Shown in pieces: positions 4,685 to 6,510 of a stretch of 6,510 bases of DNA (position 1 is the first letter of the stretch; each line of letters begins with the position of its first letter). Position numbers and translations under genes: made by a program. The DNA lies in NCBI GenBank assembly GCA_019245555.1, contig JAFARH010000012.1, forward strand, positions 1-6,510, read 5' to 3'. The notes beneath the pieces were generated by a model that was not told where the DNA came from, made no database searches, and saw only the letters and a program-made list of their open reading frames with translations. This DNA comes from Betaproteobacteria bacterium (GTDB taxonomy: Bacteria > Pseudomonadota > Gammaproteobacteria > Burkholderiales > SG8-39).

Positions 4685-6411
4685 ATTTCGTCCTGCACGG
4701 CCATGCCGTGTCGACGGGCATCACGGTGGGTTACGCGCACCTGGTCGCGACCGCCCGCCTGGAAGTGGCGCACTACGAGATCGCACCGGATGCGATCGAC
4801 GACGAAATCGAGCGCTTCGATCGCGCCATGCGGGCCGCGCAGAAGGACCTCGAGGACCTGAAGGCGCACATCGCCGCCGACGCGCCGAAGGAGTTCGCCG
4901 CATTTTTGGATCTGCATCGCATGATCCTCAGCGACTCCGCGCTCTCGGTCGTGCCGAAGGACCTGATCCGCACTCGCCGCTCGAACGCCGAGTGGGCGCT
5001 CGTGCAGCAGATGGAGAGGCTCGTCGAGCGCTTCGAGGAGATCGAGGATCCCTACCTCCGCGAGCGCAAGGCCGACGTGCAGCATGCGGTCGAGCGCGTG
5101 CTCAAGCAGCTGATGGGTGCCCAGACCGTCGTCGAGCCGGCGGTATCGGAGGAGCAGAAGCTGATCGTCGTGGCGCACGACCTCTCGCCCGCCGACATGA
5201 TCCTCTTCAAGCGCCACCGCTACGGCGGCTTCGTCACCGACGTCGGCGGCGTCACTTCGCATACGGCGATCGTCGCGCGCTCGCTCGGCATTCCAGCGAT
5301 CGTCGGCCTGCACCATGCATTCCAGACGATCAGCGAGGGCGAGCTGGTCATCGTCGACGGCGAGCGCGGCCTTCTCGTCGTCAATCCCGATCCGGTGGTG
5401 CTGGCCGAGTATCGCGAGCGCCAGGCCGAGCTCAAGGCCGAGCGCCAGCGCCTGAAGAAGCTGAAGAAGACCCGCTCGACCACGGAAGACGGCACGCCGA
5501 TCGAGCTCTTCGCCAACATCGAGCTGCCGCAGGACACGGCGGAAGTCCTGGATGCCGGCGCGGAAGGCGTCGGCCTCTTCCGCACCGAGTTCATGTTCCT
5601 GAACCGCAAGGACCTGCCAGGGGAGGAAGAACAGTTCGAGGCCTATCGCGATGTCGCGCAAGCGATGAAAGGCCGTCCGGTGGTGCTACGGACGCTGGAT
5701 GTCGGCGCCGACAAGGCAATGAACGGCGGCGCGGGTCAGCACACCATGCCCAACCCGGCGATGGGGCTGCGCGCGATTCGCTTTTGCCTCGCTGAGCCCC
5801 AGATGTTCCTGACGCAATTGCGGGCGATCCTGCGCGCCTCGCACTACGGAGAAGTGCGCATCCTGCTGCCGATGGTGGCGCACGCACACGAGATCGACCA
5901 GACGCTCGCCCTCATCCAGCAGGCGAAGCAGCAGCTTGAGGAGCGAGATCAGCCCTACGATCGCGCCGTGCAAGTCGGCGGCATGATCGAGATTCCGGCC
6001 GCCGCGCTCGCGCTGCCGATCTTCATGCGGCGCCTGCAATTCCTCTCGATCGGCACGAACGACCTCATCCAGTACACGCTCGCCATCGACCGCACGGACG
6101 ACGCCGTGGCGCATCTCTACGACCCGCTGCACCCTGCCGTGCTCACGCTGGTAGCGAACACCATCCAGACCGCCACCCGCGGCGGCATGCCGATCGCCGT
6201 CTGCGGCGAGATGGCGGGCGACCTGCAGTTGACGCGCCTCCTGCTCGGACTGGGCCTGCGCAATTTCTCGATGCATCCGTCGCAGCTTCTGCCGATCAAG
6301 GAGCGCGTCCTCAACACCAACCTCGCCGAGGTCCAGCCCGCCGCGCAACGCGTGCTGCGCAACACCGATCCGGCGAAGACGCGCGACCTGCTCGCCAAGC
6401 TGAATTCCTAA
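4681..6411 (+). CDS. ptsI: PTS enzyme I (PEP-protein phosphotransferase)
   Basis: This encodes a 576-aa cytosolic enzyme that autophosphorylates from PEP and phosphorylates HPr; length is almost that of E. coli EI (575). The N-terminal helical HPr-binding part spans about 1-150, and the swivelling phosphohistidine domain carries GGVTSHTAIVAR (189-200) with active His194. A charged linker (about 242-270) leads to the PEP-binding barrel: GLFRTEFMF (298-306) with Arg301, LRTLDVGADK (336-345) with Arg337, MIEIPAAAL (435-443) with Glu437, IGTNDLIQYTLAIDR (457-471) with Asn460, Asp461 and Arg471, and VCGEMA (507-512) with the acid/base Cys508. All key residues are present, so the enzyme should be active. 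The frame opens earlier (4504), but GTG at 4681 gives the family N-terminus, overlaps the ptsH stop by GTGA, and has GGAG 7 nt before it. It is the last PTS gene; a TctC-type gene follows after 10 bp. Confidence 0.97.
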   Translation: MNFVLHGHAVSTGITVGYAHLVATARLEVAHYEIAPDAIDDEIERFDRAMRAAQKDLEDLKAHIAADAPKEFAAFLDLHRMILSDSALSVVPKDLIRTRRSNAEWALVQQMERLVERFEEIEDPYLRERKADVQHAVERVLKQLMGAQTVVEPAVSEEQKLIVVAHDLSPADMILFKRHRYGGFVTDVGGVTSHTAIVARSLGIPAIVGLHHAFQTISEGELVIVDGERGLLVVNPDPVVLAEYRERQAELKAERQRLKKLKKTRSTTEDGTPIELFANIELPQDTAEVLDAGAEGVGLFRTEFMFLNRKDLPGEEEQFEAYRDVAQAMKGRPVVLRTLDVGADKAMNGGAGQHTMPNPAMGLRAIRFCLAEPQMFLTQLRAILRASHYGEVRILLPMVAHAHEIDQTLALIQQAKQQLEERDQPYDRAVQVGGMIEIPAAALALPIFMRRLQFLSIGTNDLIQYTLAIDRTDDAVAHLYDPLHPAVLTLVANTIQTATRGGMPIAVCGEMAGDLQLTRLLLGLGLRNFSMHPSQLLPIKERVLNTNLAEVQPAAQRVLRNTDPAKTRDLLAKLNS

Positions 6412-6415
6412 GGAG
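6411..6415 (+). promoter_or_regulatory. Ribosome binding site of the downstream tctC gene
   Basis: AGGAG overlaps the last base of the ptsI stop codon and lies 6 nt before the ATG at 6422. It is the strongest Shine-Dalgarno on the right side of the window and fixes this start. No terminator separates the two genes. Confidence 0.75.
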
Positions 6416-6421
6416 AATCCG

Positions 6422-6510
6422 ATGCGGCTCATCCTGCTCGCGTGTGCATTCGCCATCCAGGCGCACGCACAGAACTATCCAACGCGGCCGGTAAGGCTCG
6501 TCGTGCCATT
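6422..6510 (+). CDS. TctC/Bug-family solute-binding protein, N-terminal part (cut by window end)
   Basis: Only the first 29 codons are visible. Residues 1-16 form a short signal peptide with a hydrophobic core (LILLACAFA) and an AHA|QN cleavage site. The mature start QNYPTRPVRLVVP is typical of the family (compare QQYPTHPITLMVPF in the gene at 81-1055). It is co-directional with ptsI and 10 bp from it, so it may be read from the same transcript. It is a paralogue of the first tctC gene, not a copy: the shared positions are family-wide ones. Ligand and full length cannot be judged. Confidence 0.85.
   Translation, partial: MRLILLACAFAIQAHAQNYPTRPVRLVVP

Noticed and set aside
4366..5661. Long open frame on the minus strand (431 codons) opposite ptsH and ptsI
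   Set aside because: It is antisense to clearly coding sequence with full EI motifs; long open frames opposite high-GC genes are expected from codon bias. The translation is rich in Arg/Asp/Leu/His with no recognisable domain.
6422..6460. Lipobox (LLAC, residues 5-8) in the second TctC protein
   Set aside because: Cysteine at residue 8 leaves too short a hydrophobic region before it, and Leu at the -2 position is unusual; AHA|QN at residue 16 is a better signal peptidase I site.
1..6510. Undescribed defence, mobile or CRISPR-like system
   Set aside because: No direct-repeat array, transposase, integrase, nuclease or toxin-antitoxin pair is visible; essentially all of the window is assigned to known housekeeping or transport families.

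Overview
The window looks like chromosomal DNA of a high-GC betaproteobacterium, probably of the Burkholderiales or a relative. The evidence is the strong G/C bias at third codon positions, two orphan TctC/Bug-type periplasmic binding proteins (a family greatly expanded in that group), and the gene order membrane-anchored cytochrome c / gshB / EIIA-Man / HPr / EI. The last four of these are a known arrangement in betaproteobacteria such as Ralstonia (Cupriavidus). No mobile element, CRISPR array, prophage or defence gene is visible.

Left part (1-2213). The first 98 bases are a perfect palindrome centred on a rho-independent terminator hairpin; the outer arms duplicate the last codons of the neighbouring gene, which suggests a fold-back artefact or a true inverted duplication. 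A TctC/Bug-family solute-binding protein gene (81-1055, minus) ends at this terminator. It is transcribed divergently from a low-specificity threonine aldolase gene (ltaE, 1102-2130, plus) across only 46 bp. Facing ltaE is a tRNA-Arg(CCG) gene with an encoded CCA end (2137-2213, minus). Its terminator lies inside the last codons of ltaE.

Right part (2287-6510, all plus). A compact run of genes with gaps of 4-10 bp or overlaps of 4-8 bp reads: membrane-anchored tandem dihaem cytochrome c, glutathione synthetase (gshB), PTS EIIA of the mannose family, HPr (ptsH), enzyme I (ptsI), then the start of a second TctC/Bug protein cut off by the window end. Four of the six starts are GTG or TTG. The PTS genes form a complete PEP -> EI -> HPr -> EIIA phosphoryl relay with all phospho-acceptor histidines present, but no EIIB/EIIC permease is seen. 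HPr also carries the Ser46 site used by HPr kinase. This fits a regulatory PTS, not a sugar-uptake PTS. GshB supplies glutathione; the cytochrome probably carries electrons at the periplasmic face of the inner membrane.

The genes are all recognisable and the region is mostly ordinary housekeeping DNA. The points worth a second look are the terminal palindrome, the tRNA terminator nested in ltaE, the shared near-symmetric -10 region between tctC and ltaE, the TTG start of gshB, and the permease-less PTS. I do not see an undescribed system here.
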